The notes below the pieces were generated by a model that had not been told where the DNA came from, ran no database searches, and saw nothing but the letters and a program-made list of their open reading frames with translations. A DNA stretch of 64,000 bases from Nelumbo lutea (lineage: Eukaryota > Streptophyta > Magnoliopsida > Proteales > Nelumbonaceae). The DNA lies in NCBI GenBank assembly GCA_022828595.1, contig JAKGHH010000001.1, forward strand, positions 120,664,999 to 120,728,998, in the 5' to 3' direction. Every line of letters begins with the position of its first letter. The stretch's first letter is position 1. A program made the position numbers and the translations under genes. This document shows positions 36,082 through 46,300 of the stretch, piece after piece.

Positions 36082-37195
36082 TCACCTTTGAGCTAAATGA
36101 TGTGTCCATGTCAAGAAAATATTTGGGCGCCTTGTCATATGATTGCTACACTTGCTGTCCAAGAACCACACATCATTATTTTCCTCGGTGGCACTTTGAC
36201 ATGTGTAAAATAAATATCCTTCATCTTCTTTTTCTTCTGAGAATGCTCGTTTATTATTTTTCAATCTACAATTTTTTGTGGATGCCCAAACTTTTTGCAA
36301 TAATGACTGTGGTTTTCCTTTAAACCAACAATGTTTGTCAACATGGCTGCTTCTCTTGGGTTTTTACATCTTCCTCTTCCTCTTCCTCTTGCATATCTAC
36401 CTCCTCTATAAGAGTTTCCTTTTCCATGTTCATGAGTTGAGGATGTCCCATCATGACTTTTGGAACTAACATTGAGCTTGGATTGGAGTGCACTCTATTG
36501 ATTTTTCAGAGTAATGTGCCAATCTTTGCTCATGTGATTGTAGTGATGCCAACAACTCTTGAACACTTAATTCAATAAAATCATTTGTTTCTTCATTGAT
36601 TGCCACAATAGGATCAAACTTCTTAGGCAAACTAATTAAAATCTTCTCAACAATCTTTCTATCATCAAAATTTTCACCATGTGCTTTCATCTGAATTATC
36701 AACTCCATAAATCTACTAAAATAATCATTTAAATTTTCATTTTCCTTCACTTTCATATTTTCAACATCTCTTCTAAGAGATTGGAGTTTAACTACCCTTA
36801 CCTTTTTGTCTCCTTGAAACTCTTGTTGAAGTGTATCCCAAACTTCCTTTGCCTTTTCAGTGCTATTATCCTTGGAAAAATAGATTTGCTAACTCTTCTT
36901 TGAATCATTGAAAGTGCTTCTGCATTCTTACTTCTCTTGTCCTTCAGTTCTTTTTGTTGAGCTGCTGTAAGATTTGCTACATTTTCTGGTTCATCATATC
37001 CAAGAACAACAATCTCCTATAAATCCAAAGACAAAAACAAGGTTTTCATTTTAACATGCCAGAAATCATAGTCTTTTCCATCAAAAATAGGAACTTGGAC
37101 TGTGTTGAAATTAACAACAATAGTGTTGGCCATGATTTGTTCTCCATAATCAATTTTTTTTTTTTCAATTTTTCTTGCACCCAAACTTGTTCGAA
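36082..37195 (-). pseudogene. Copia A gag and protease region
   Basis: Gag is broken into pieces: a first block ('VPIFDGKDYDFWHVKMKTLF', about 37030-37110), then 36466-36756 ('LNDYFSRFMELIIQMKAHGE', UBN2-type gag). Protease sits at 36082-36300 with 'WFLDSKCSNHMT', where the usual D-S-G carries lysine in place of glycine. Multiple stops. Confidence 0.75.
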
Positions 37196-37219
37196 CAAAC
37201 TTGCAGCTCTGATACCACT

Positions 37220-37571
37220 TGTTAGGTGTTGGCTATAGTTTCAGCTAACTGTGGGTGCATGCAAAATGGAGAAAATATTCTAGAACAGAGGATTTACATG
37301 CAATAGATTGAAGTAAGGCAGAGAGCAAAACAGAGCAAGAGAAGGGCTGAAATCTTTTTCTTACATATTTTGATTTCTTGGGAAGAGTAATACAAGAAGA
37401 TGACTTCTTGAGCAAGCCAAATAGAAGCTTCTTCTATACATTTCTTACAACTAGTCCAGTTTAACAAAAAAAGTGAAAAAGACCCAACTAAAGTTACTTT
37501 TTACATGCTGTAGAAGAAGAAAAAATAGAACATAAAAATCATTTTAACATTTCAGCACATTAACCATAACA
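37220..37571 (-). repeat. Copia A 5' LTR
   Basis: 352 bp partner of 32882-33234. Confidence 0.9.
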
Positions 37572-37607
37572 GATTCTTTATTTGGCATCCGAGCTCTGAT
37601 ACCAAAT

Positions 37608-37884
37608 TGTTAGGAATCTGCCTAACTTAGGGTTCTTTTGAGGGAACCAACCTCCAGAATCCAGAGTAAAACACACACACATAGATATGAAATAATGAAT
37701 TCCTTCCTTATTTGCTTGTTCTTTTTATTTATATTGCAATCTTATAAGTTGTTACAATTCGGTTAGACCTTATGTTATATTCTTGTTATAATGTGTTATA
37801 ATGTTGTGTGTACCTCTCCTCTTGTACACCTCATGCACCAGTTTCCTATTCTCATATAAAGGCATGGACTCCCCTAAGCTAACA
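37608..37884 (-). repeat. Ty3 element B 5' LTR
   Basis: 277 bp; minus strand reads TGTTAGCTTAGGGGAG ... GCAGATTCCTAACA. Its terminal ~55 bp match the remnant at 31477-31545. Confidence 0.75.
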
Positions 37885-38351
37885 CCTTCAATGATGGCTT
37901 CCACCGGTTTTAGTGTCTCAATTACCTTGTGTGCTTCAAGAGCTCCTCTCATTTATTCTATAGTGATAGAAGAGTTATCAATTGAACCAGCCTTGATCAA
38001 GAGAGTCTCTCTAAGGTGGTTTCTATCGATGCAACCAATGGCACATCTATTATTCATTTTCATAGAGGCATCAAAATTAATCTTACTTTCATCCACACTC
38101 AGGGGGTCCACTTAATCAAGTAATTCTCTTTTCCTTCACCTTTGTAAGTCCCAAGGCTTTTTGGGCATTGATAAACTCTATAATTTTGAAAAGCTTTACT
38201 TCCTATCTCTAGGTGCCCATTATTTTTATCATTGAAAATCTTTTCATTTCTTTCCTTCCATAGATACCATAAGATGTAGCTTATCTTTTCCTTGAAAAAT
38301 TAACAACCTATCCCACTTCACTTTAGAGAAGTGCATCCTGTCATACAACTA
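37885..38351 (-). mobile_element. LINE C, middle segment
   Basis: Minus strand carries the end of zf-RVT ('YILWYLWKERNEKIFNDKN', about 38200-38280) and the start of the RNase H-like domain ('MRGALEAHKVIETLKPVEAI'). The frame passes into the segment at 31175-31476 through a single target-duplication copy. Confidence 0.8.
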
Positions 38352-38356
38352 GTTCA

Positions 38357-39950
38357 TGCAAGAGAAGAAAAGACTATTTTGGGGTATATATATTATTAGA
38401 TATTTATAGAGAGGTCCTTAAAGGATTAAAGAGAAAAATAACTATTTACATAAAAGACCTCATATGACTAAATAAGAAAATAACAAAAAGGAAAATATAA
38501 TACAACATGAACTACAGAGAATGATACATCAAAGGGGCTCTTCACACTCCCCCTCAAACTGATGCAAAGGCATTAGCATCAGTTTGTTCACAAGGAATAA
38601 ATGCCTGAATCTCATCATTGCCTTTGTGAAGATATCAACAAATTGCACATCAGAGGCAACATGAGGAAGGGAGATAGAGCTAGGAAGATATAAGTCTTTG
38701 ATAAAGTGACAATCCACCTCAATGTGCTTCGTCTTTTCATGAAAGACAGGGTTAGAAGCAATCTTTATAGCACTAGTGTTATCTGCATACAGAGGGATAG
38801 GAGTAGAGGAGTGACCCAGTTCCATAAATAAAGATTGAAACCAAACAATTTCACTGCATGCTGATGACATTGCCCTGTACTTTGCTTCTGTGGATGACTT
38901 GAAAGACAGGTTGTTGTTTCTTGCATTTCCATGAGATAAGAGAATCACCCATGAAGACACACCACCCAGTAATGGAACAGTGTGTGTCGGGCAGCCTACC
39001 CAATTTGCATCAACATAGGAACTCAATTGGATAGGGGAGGACAAAGAAAAGAATAGGCTCAGTGATAAAGCGCCTCGAAGATAGTGAATAATCCAATGTA
39101 CAACAGTCAAATGGGGTTGATGAGGAGCAGAGATAAATTGATTTACAACTTGAACCGCATGTGAGATGTTAGGACAAGTCATAGTGAGATTGATAAGAGA
39201 CCAGACGATTTAACATTCAGCTCCAATGGAGTATCAACTTGTTTGTCATCAATAAGACCGACCAACTTAATAAGATCAGAGGCATACTTATGTTGGCAAA
39301 TGAAATATCCCTAGTGACTTTTTTGAACTTCAAGTCCTAAGAAATAGGTAAGAGGACCCAAATTCTTCATGTGAAAGGAACTGCGAAAGAGAGGCTTGAG
39401 CTCTTAAATTCCCTTGATGTCATCTCCCGTCAACATGTCATCCACTTAGAAGAGAAGAATCGTAATACCCTGGGATCTTTTCTAAACAAAGAAAGTAATC
39501 AGAGGCACTCTGGTTACATCCAACTTTCACAACAATATCCCAAATATTTCAAACCATGCTCGAGGAGCTTGCTTCATCCCATAGAGAGAGATTTCTTCAA
39601 CTGACAAACGAGGGAAGGATCACTATAGTACTCCAGGGGGGTTTATATATATTGTTTCTTTGAGATGCCTATGTAGAAAAGCATTTTCTGCATCCAATTG
39701 ATAGATAGTCCAAGAGTGTGTTGCAGAAAGGGCTAAAAGAAGTGATCTTGGCCACAGGAGCAAATGTCTCCTCATAGTCAATGCCATCTCTTGTGTATAG
39801 CCCTGAGCCACAAGCTAGGATTTTATTTGGTCTAGAGAGCCATCAGATTTCAACTCGATGGAATAGACCCACTTGCTTCCAATAATAGAGCCATCGGAAG
39901 GAGCTGGGACAAGGTCCCAGGTGCCATTCTCATGCAAAGCTTGAGTTGAT
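38357..39950 (-). mobile_element. Copia D, 3' half only
   Basis: Minus strand. The 3' LTR is about 38357-38546 (starts TGTGAAGAGCC on the minus strand) and is preceded by a polypurine tract (TTGAGGGGGAG, minus strand of 38547-38557). RNase H frame at 38529-39182 has 'SSYVDANWVGCPTHTVPLLG', 'SSTEAKYRAMSSACSEIVW' and 'KTKHIEVDCHFIKD'. RT start at 39623-39940 has 'HENGTWDLVPAPSDGSIIGS', 'MAQGYTQE' and 'IYQLDAENAFLHRHLKETIY'. Gag, protease, integrase and the 5' LTR are absent. The right end joins LINE C at about 39950, so one deletion probably removed both the element's 5' half and the LINE's RT. Confidence 0.85.
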
Positions 39951-40385
39951 CTATACCTTCAATTTGTCCCTGATTTAGTCTCTCCTTGAAGGCTTCTGAC
40001 AACACCTTTTTGATTTGATGGGGTTCAAATACCCACTCATTGTTATTATTTCTTATTTTAAAAATTTTATTTTTGTATTTTATAATAGTTAAGGCCGAAT
40101 GAAAATATTTTGTACTTTTGTCCTTGAATGTTGGGCCCAATACACTTCTTCTTTTTCAAGAATTTTGTTTAATCTTCTCTGTAGGGATTTTACCCAGTTG
40201 ACAAAGGGGTCTTGTTTGCTTTTGGTCTTGGTCAGTAAGAATCTTTTGTTGGACCTCCTTAAGCTGTTCTAGGAATTTTTGTTTTTCTAGAAAAATATTT
40301 CCAAATTTGTTTTTCTAGTATCTCACTTTTATGGCCACCTCTTTGGATTTGGCATTAAATTGAGCTCCTTGAGAACCTTGGTGAT
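39951..40385 (-). mobile_element. LINE C, 5' segment (EN-RT linker)
   Basis: Minus strand reads 'DKSTKYFHSALTIIKYKNKI', '..WVFEPHQIKKVLSEAF' and, further upstream, 'EQLKEVQQKILTKTKSKQDP'. This is the linker between endonuclease and RT in plant LINEs. LINE C ends here at its truncated 5' side, against the tail of LINE E. Confidence 0.75.
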
Positions 40386-40661
40386 TTTTTTTTTGGAAAA
40401 GGTAAAGTAATATTTATTAAGAAAGAGATACACACAGGAGGCTGAGATCAGTCCCAGAAATGGTTGACTGATCTAAAGCAGCAAATGCATGATCCATCAA
40501 GAAACACAAAATAAAACATCTCAAACATTACAATTTCTAAATTCAGCAGTCGCAAACAGCCACGAAATCAGCTTGCCCACCAACTTCTAAGATAGATCCT
40601 CCGGACTAAGAGACTTGTCATCAAAAACCTTTTGCTCCTTTCAGACCAGATGCACTAGATA
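40386..40661 (-). mobile_element. LINE E, 3' end
   Basis: Contains the last zf-RVT block ('CIWSERSKRFLMTSLLVRRI' on the minus strand) and the A tail (T run at about 40388-40397). This LINE ends without an RNase H domain, unlike LINE C and the LINE at 16.8 kb. It was separated from its main body by Copia F. Confidence 0.85.
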
Positions 40662-40666
40662 ACCAC

Positions 40667-41042
40667 TGTAGAGAACATTGATGTGGACCCCACGGATGTG
40701 GTCCCCACTGTGTTTGTATGGCAGCACAACATGTATTCTTTGTTAGTTATGTCAGTGTTAGTTGGTAGTTATTTCAGCTTTTGTTGTTACAGCTTGTTAT
40801 TTAAGCTTTATTATTAGTTTATTTGCCATGTAAGCAATAAGGGCAATTCAGCCTTTTTACAATTAGTAAACATATAAATATTAAGAGTGGGTCAGCAGAT
40901 CTAAACAATTCGACCCTCTCTCATTTTTCTAGAACCCTTTGTGTGCTTCTGCTTTCTCCCTCTTTTCTTCTTCTTTTCTCCTTCTGAAATCTTTTCTTTT
41001 ACTTTCGGATTCGAGACATGATTGTAGTCTTGATCGACTACT
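40667..41042 (+). repeat. Copia F 5' LTR
   Basis: 376 bp, TGTAGAGAACATTGATG ... CTTGATCGACTACT. A TATA-like ATATAAATATT lies at about 40870-40880. Confidence 0.95.
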
Positions 41043-41054
41043 TGGTATCAGAGC
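41043..41054 (+). other. Copia F primer-binding site
   Basis: TGGTATCAGAGC, complementary to the 3' end of plant initiator tRNA-Met, immediately adjacent to the LTR. Confidence 0.9.
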
Positions 41055-41625
41055 AAGGATTAGGGTTTCTTATGTGAGTCTGGTCCAACCAACCACATGA
41101 GAGTTGCCTAGGGCCGGGAGACTAAGAAGGAGGATCAGCTGATTCTTGGAGGCTACTGGTAGTGTGCGGCTACTACTAAGAAGATTATAGAAGGCTGTGA
41201 GAGTTCTAGTAGTCAGGAAGAATTAGAAAAGGCTTTGGATCCCCAAGATTAGGGTTTCACATCAGACAGAAGATGGCGGCCAGAGATCTTTTTTCACAAA
41301 GTAAGATTTTGCTTGAGAACAACCTTGAAAGAACCATCTTGGTCTATTCTGAGAGGTGCGGCTGAAACTTTTTTCTCTTTAGGGTTTTGAGAGAAAACCC
41401 TAAAATTTAGAACTGTCGATTGGTTTCATATCAGATCTGAACTGGGTTCACCCTAAAAATTCAGAACTGTCGATTGGTTTCAGATCAAATCTGAACTGGG
41501 TTCATACAGAATTCTGTTTTCTCCTTGTTTGTGGAAGACCTAGGCCGACTGTTATCAGTTGCTTAGGTGTTGTTTCCTATTATGGTAGCTTCAAAAGTTT
41601 TTTGATTGCTAATTCTTAACCAAGA

Positions 41626-43309
41626 ATGGAGTTCAAGAATCAGGGGGAAGGTGCTTCTAGGACTAGCAATTCTGGTAATATGTTTGAGAATGCATTTTAT
41701 ATTACAACTGTGAGGTTTGATGGATCCAACTACTTAGAATGGGCCCAATCGGCCATGATGGCTATTGGTGGTAGAGGAAAACTTAGCTGCCTATTGGGAG
41801 ATGTGAAAGAACAATCTAAGGAGGACCAAATGGGTTCAGGAGAACTACTTGGTTATGACACGGCTGTGCAACTCTATGCAGCCACATATCAGCTGAAACT
41901 ATTTGTGGGCAAAAACAACCAAGGAAATCTGGGATGTCATGAAAGAGACCTACTCCCAACCCCTTAATGTTGCTAGGGCCTATGAACTGAAGTGTGAGGT
42001 TAATAACCTCAAGCAAGGAGAGAAACCAGTCTCCATTTACTTCTCTACTTTGAAATCTTTGTGGCATGAAATTGACCATCTAGAAACACTTGAGTGGGAA
42101 AGTTAGAAGGATGCACAGACTCATAGAAAGCAAGTGGAGACTAATAGGAATTTTGAATTCCTAGCTAGTTTGAATTCTGATTATGATATTGTGAGACAAC
42201 ATATACTAACAAGGGGCAGTGTGACCTTATCTCAAGCCTACTCATTGGTGCATAGTGAAGAGACTAGGAGAAAGGTTATGATGCAGCATCAGCCCTTCCC
42301 ACCAGCCTTGGCAGCAGTTAAACCTAAGTCTGGGGGTGATACAGAAAGGGATATAAAGAAGGAAGATAAGCGGGATCTTGTGTGTGAACATTGCAAGAAA
42401 CTTAAGCATACTAAAGACACATGTTGGAAGCTGCACCCTCATCTAGTCCCAGCAAAACTGAGGAACAAAAGGGGTAATACATCCTCATCGGGCACAAAAG
42501 GCATGCCTCTAGACACCTTAGCTGCTGTTCGGGCTGCCCTAACACAGTTGGAAAAGGAAGTTGGGAATTCAGCTCAATCATCTCAGTCATCATCATCTCC
42601 TTCCACATCAGCCTTTACTCATTTAGGTATTCAGGCCTCAGCTTACCATGCTTCAGCTCCATGTAACATTGAACATTGTTGGGTAATAGACTCAAGTGCA
42701 TCTGATCATATGATTAGCTTGCCATCACTGTTCACTACCTATCACTTATCTTCTGGTAGAGATAAAGTGTCTATTGCTGATGGTTCCCTTGTTCCCATTT
42801 CTGGCAAGGGAGACATCAAGTTGTCTAATACAATTTCCTTATCCTCAGTTTTGCATGTTCCTAAGCTTGATACTAACTTGCTTTCAGTCGGTAGTATTAC
42901 AAAACATCATAACTGTTCAGTAACCTTCTTCGCTGGCCGATGTGTTTTTCAGGACTTGGAGACAAGGAAGGTGATTGGGACTGGCCGTGAGACGAATGGG
43001 ATCTATCTGCTTGGAGAGAGTTCTCATTGGAAAGATCATGAAGATAAGAAGTCTTTTGTTTCTCAATTTGTTAGTTCGATTATGCTTTGGCATAATCGAT
43101 TAGGTTATTTATCCTTTCGGTCTTTGAAGAGTTTGTTTCCTAATTTGTTTGAGTCTGTTCAGATGTCAAATTTGATATGTGAGAGTTGTGAGCTTGCAAA
43201 GCATTGTAGAACATCTTATTCCTTGAGTAATAAGAGAAGTAATTTTTTTATGTTGTGCACACCGATGTTTGGGGCCCGTATCACATTCCTTCTATGGGGG
43301 GGGGTATAG
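41626..43309 (+). pseudogene. Copia F gag, protease and pre-integrase
   Basis: Gag begins at 41626 (MEFKNQGEGASRTSN; 'FDGSNYLEWAQSAMMAIGG'), shifts frame near 41900 (continues in 41903-42106 with 'TTKEIWDVMKETYSQ'), meets a TAG at about 42104, and resumes in the 391-codon frame 42134-43309. That frame has the zinc knuckle C-x2-C-x4-H-x4-C ('CEHCKKLKHTKDTC'), the protease 'WVIDSSASDHMI' (D-S-S where D-S-G is usual) and the pre-integrase block ('LWHNRLGYLSFRSLKSLFP', 'CESCELAKHCR'). Confidence 0.9.
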
Positions 43310-44317
43310 ATATTTCTTGTTGTTTGTTGATGACTATACCCGTTTTTCTTGGGTTTACCTTATGCGTTCTCGAGATGAGGTTCTTGTTCTGACCTAGACC
43401 TTTCATCAGATGATTTTAACTCAGTTTGGGGTCAAAATCAAAATCTTCAGATCTGATAATGCAAAAGAATACTTTACCAAGCCACTGTCATCTTATCTAC
43501 TTGATCATGGGATTATTCACCAGAGTACTTGTCCTTATACACCACAATAGAATGGGGTTGTCGAGAGGAAGAATAGGCACATATTGGAGGTGGCTAGAAG
43601 CATTATGTTTACCTCCAATGTGCCTATCCGTTTCTGGGGCGATGCTATTCTTACAGGAGTGTATCTCATTAATTGAGTTCCTTCACGAGTTCTTGACTTG
43701 AAGCCTCCGTTTACCCTTCTATACCTCGATAAAGAATTATTTATTGTTCCCCTTAAAACCTTTGGTTGCATTTGCTTTGTTCAGATTCTTGGACCTCATT
43801 GTTTCAAATTTGACCCTAAGGCCTCCAAATGCATTTTTCTCGGTTATGCACAAATTCAAAAGGGTTATTGGTGCTATGAACCTATTTCTAGGAGGAGATT
43901 TGTCTCGATGGATGTTACTTTCTTTGAGGAGGTACTCTATTACCCTAGGGTTTCTCCTCAGGGGAGAGTAGTGAGAATGGGGTTTGTGAGAGTGGGGTTA
44001 ACTCATCAGAAGTTCCTTTACCCATTCCATTGAGTGATGAGGGATGTAATGGGGAGGGTTGTCAGAGGTGTCAAGAGTTGAAAGTCTATCACAGGCGGTG
44101 GACGCAGGTTGATTTTGGTCATCAGCAATCCAGGCTAGCCCCAGTTCCTTCTGCGGATCCACATCCAGGTACTACAGTCCCTTTATCAGATTCAGGTCTC
44201 ACTGAGATACATTCCACTATTGCTACTTCACCTTCTTTGGATGACCTTGACCTCCCTATTGCAGTCCATAAAGGGAAACGGCGTTGCACCACATCCACAA
44301 CTCACTGCATTTCCTAG
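43255..44317 (+). pseudogene. Copia F integrase
   Basis: The core is split over frames: 'RYFLLFVDDYTRFSWVYLMR' (about 43307-43370), then a segment with '[16 protein letters not shown]' (about 43528-43580, one internal stop), then 43698-44033 with 'KCIFLGYAQIQKGYWCYEP' and 'SRRRFVSMDVTFFE', the C-terminal part. A low-conservation linker follows to 44317. Confidence 0.85.
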
Positions 44318-44320
44318 TTT

Positions 44321-45321
44321 TTGTCCTATGATCACCTGTTTCCCTCTTACAAGTCCTTTCTCACATCTATTGCTGATATTCCTATTCCCATAACAGTGCA
44401 GGAAGCCCTGTCAGTTCCTGAGTTGGAAGATGCAATGAAGGTTGAAATGGATGCCCTTTTGAGGAATAATACTTGGGAGTTAGTTGACCAGCCCAAAGGA
44501 AAGAAATCGATTGGATGTAGATGGGTATTTACCGTGAGACATAATGCTGATGGTTCCATTGAAGGGTATAAAGGCCGGTTAGTTGCAAAAGGACTTATGG
44601 TATAGACTACTTGGAGACTTTTTCTCCAGTGGCAAAGATGACCACTATTCGAGTTCTATTAGCCCTTGCAGCCAGTTATTCTTGGCCCTTGTTCCAGATA
44701 GATGTTAAAAATGCCTTCCTAAATGGAGACTTACAGGACGAAGTCTACATGCAATTACCTCATAGATTTTATGATGCAGAAACAAGTAAGAAGGTTTGTC
44801 GACTGAATAAAGCCTTGTATGGACTAAAGCAGTCCCCTAGAGCTTGGTTTGATAGATTCAAACAAGCCCTTGAAAAATTTGGCTATGTACATGCCTAGTC
44901 AGACCATACATTGTTCATTAAAAGAGTGGACTCTTCTTTGACCTTGCTTGTTGTATATGTGGATGATATTGTGGTGACAGGGAATGATAACAGTGAGATT
45001 GAGTCCCTTAAACAACTCCTTCATCAAGAGTTTGAGGTGAAAGACCTGGGTGAGCTACGATACTTCTTGGGTATTGAGGTTGTTGGATCTAAACACGGGA
45101 TCTTTATTTCTCAAAGGAAGTATGTTCTAGATCTATTAGCAGAAACTGGAAAGTTGGGTGTTAAGCCTGCAGATACACCCAGTGAACAAAATCACAAGAT
45201 TAGTGCAGAGGGTGGAGAGCCTCTTGTAGACAAAGCTATGTTCCAACGGTTGGTTGGAAAACTCCTCTATCTTTGTCTCACACGACCAGACATCAGTTAT
45301 GCAGTCAACATTGTCAGTTAA
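44321..45321 (+). pseudogene. Copia F reverse transcriptase
   Basis: Three frames in series: 44321-44605 ('DAMKVEMDALLRNNTWELVD'), 44611-44898 ('ETFSPVAKMTTIRVLLALAA', 'IDVKNAFLNGDLQDEVYMQL', 'LYGLKQSPRAWFDRF') and 44911-45321 ('VVYVDDIVVTGND', 'EFEVKDLGELRYFLGIEV'). YVDD is intact. A frameshift near 44600 (a short deletion in 'KGYTQ..') and two TAG/TAA stops interrupt it. Confidence 0.9.
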
Positions 45322-45324
45322 TAC

Positions 45325-45933
45325 ATGCATTCTCCTAGAACTACTCACCTCCTTGCAGTTGAGAGAATATTAGCATACTTGAAGAGATGTCCAGGTAGAG
45401 GTATATTATTCAAGAATAATGATCACATGAAGATAGAGGTCTATACAAATGCTGATTGCCCTGGGAGTACTGATGACAGGAGGTCTACCTCTGGATATTG
45501 TGCCTTTGTAGGAGATAACCTTGTCTCTTGGAGGAGTAAGAAACAAAGTGTTGTTTCTCGTTCTAGTGCTGAAGCTGAATATAGATCAATGGTTAATGGT
45601 GTGGCTGAAATCCTATGGTTGAAGTCATTACTTGAAGAGTTGGGTATTAATTATGAGAAGCCCTTAATGCTGTATTGTGATAATCAGACTACTATTAGTA
45701 TAGCTCACAATCTGGTAGAGCATGACAGAACTAAGCATATCAAAGTTGATCGACATTTTGTCAGAGAAAGGGTTTCATCTCAAGAAGTGTGTCTCCCGTA
45801 TATCACCTCCAGCATGCAGCTCGCAGATCTTCTCACCAAGGCTATTCCAAGGAAGAAGTTAGAGGCAAACCTATGCAAGTTGGAAATGATAAATATCTAT
45901 TCCCAACTTGAGGGGGAGTGTAGAGAACATTGA
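45325..45933 (+). pseudogene. Copia F RNase H
   Basis: 202 codons: 'VYTNADCPGSTDDRRSTSGY', 'SRSSAEAEYRSMVNGVAEIL', 'YCDNQTTISIAHN', 'RTKHIKVDRHFVRE'. The C-terminus runs into the polypurine tract and 3' LTR, as usual in Copia elements. The first acidic residue of the D-A-D-W type motif is replaced (TNAD-C). Confidence 0.9.
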
Positions 45934-46295
45934 TGTGGACCCCACGGCTATGGTCCCCACTATGTTCGTATCGCAACACAACATGTATTCTTTGTTAGTT
46001 ATGTTAGTGTTAGTTGGTAGTTATTTCAGTTTTTGTTGTTACAACTTGTTATTTCAGCTTTATTATTAGTTTATTTGCCATGTAAGCAATAAGGACAATT
46101 CAGCCTTTTTACAATTAGTAAACATATAAATATTAAGAGCGGATTGGCAGATTTGAATAATTTGACCCTCTCTCTCCTTTTTCTAGAACCCTTTGTGTGC
46201 TTCTGCTTTCTCCCTCTTTTCTTCTTCTTTTCTCCTTCTGAAATCTTTTCTTTTACTTTCGGATTCAAGACTGATTGTAGTCTTGATCGACTACT
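45919..46295 (+). repeat. Copia F 3' LTR
   Basis: 377 bp, partner of 40667-41042, ending CTACT before the ACCAC target copy. Confidence 0.95.
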
Positions 46296-46300
46296 ACCAC

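Larger units (their letters stand above)
32877..37576 (-). mobile_element. Copia A, 4.7-kb element with both LTRs
   Basis: Ty1/Copia on the minus strand: 5' LTR 37220-37571, 3' LTR 32882-33234 (TGTTAG...TAACA), flanked by gactc (32877-32881) and gattc (37572-37576). The tRNA-Met primer site (plus strand GCTCTGATACCA) sits at 37206-37217, two bases from the LTR. A purine tract (AAAGGGGAGA on the minus strand) precedes the 3' LTR at about 33236-33245. Gag, protease, integrase, RT and RNase H are all recognisable in the Copia order but interrupted by stops and frameshifts. The two LTRs differ at many sites by eye, so the insertion is not recent. Confidence 0.9.
31477..37884 (-). mobile_element. 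Ty3/Gypsy element B, internally deleted, host of Copia A
   Basis: Minus strand. Its 5' LTR is 37608-37884 (277 bp, TGTTAG...CTAACA). A primer-binding site for initiator tRNA-Met (plus strand GCTCTGATACCA, about 37593-37604) lies three bases inside the LTR. The remaining coding sequence holds a gag-type frame (32499-32870, 'FGTDLISWIYKVERFFEY') and an aspartic-protease-type frame (31608-31967, 'ISLQAVARLSSLQTMRG', 'QPIVAFKV'). The protease catalytic D-S/T-G is not intact. Only about 70 bp of the 3' LTR remain (31477-31545), and RT, RNase H and integrase are absent. Target duplication: cctcc (31472-31476) and ccttc (37885-37889). It cannot transpose on its own. Confidence 0.8.
40662..46300 (+). 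mobile_element. Copia F, complete 5.6-kb element
   Basis: Ty1/Copia on the plus strand, 40667-46295, with LTRs 40667-41042 and 45919-46295. The target duplication is a perfect ACCAC (40662-40666 and 46296-46300) inside LINE E. A tRNA-Met primer site TGGTATCAGAGC starts directly after the 5' LTR at 41043, and a polypurine tract TTGAGGGGGAG precedes the 3' LTR. Both LTRs start TG but end CT. All domains are present in the order gag, protease, integrase, RT, RNase H, but with several frameshifts and stops. The LTRs differ at about twenty positions by eye. It belongs to the same family as Copia H. Confidence 0.95.
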
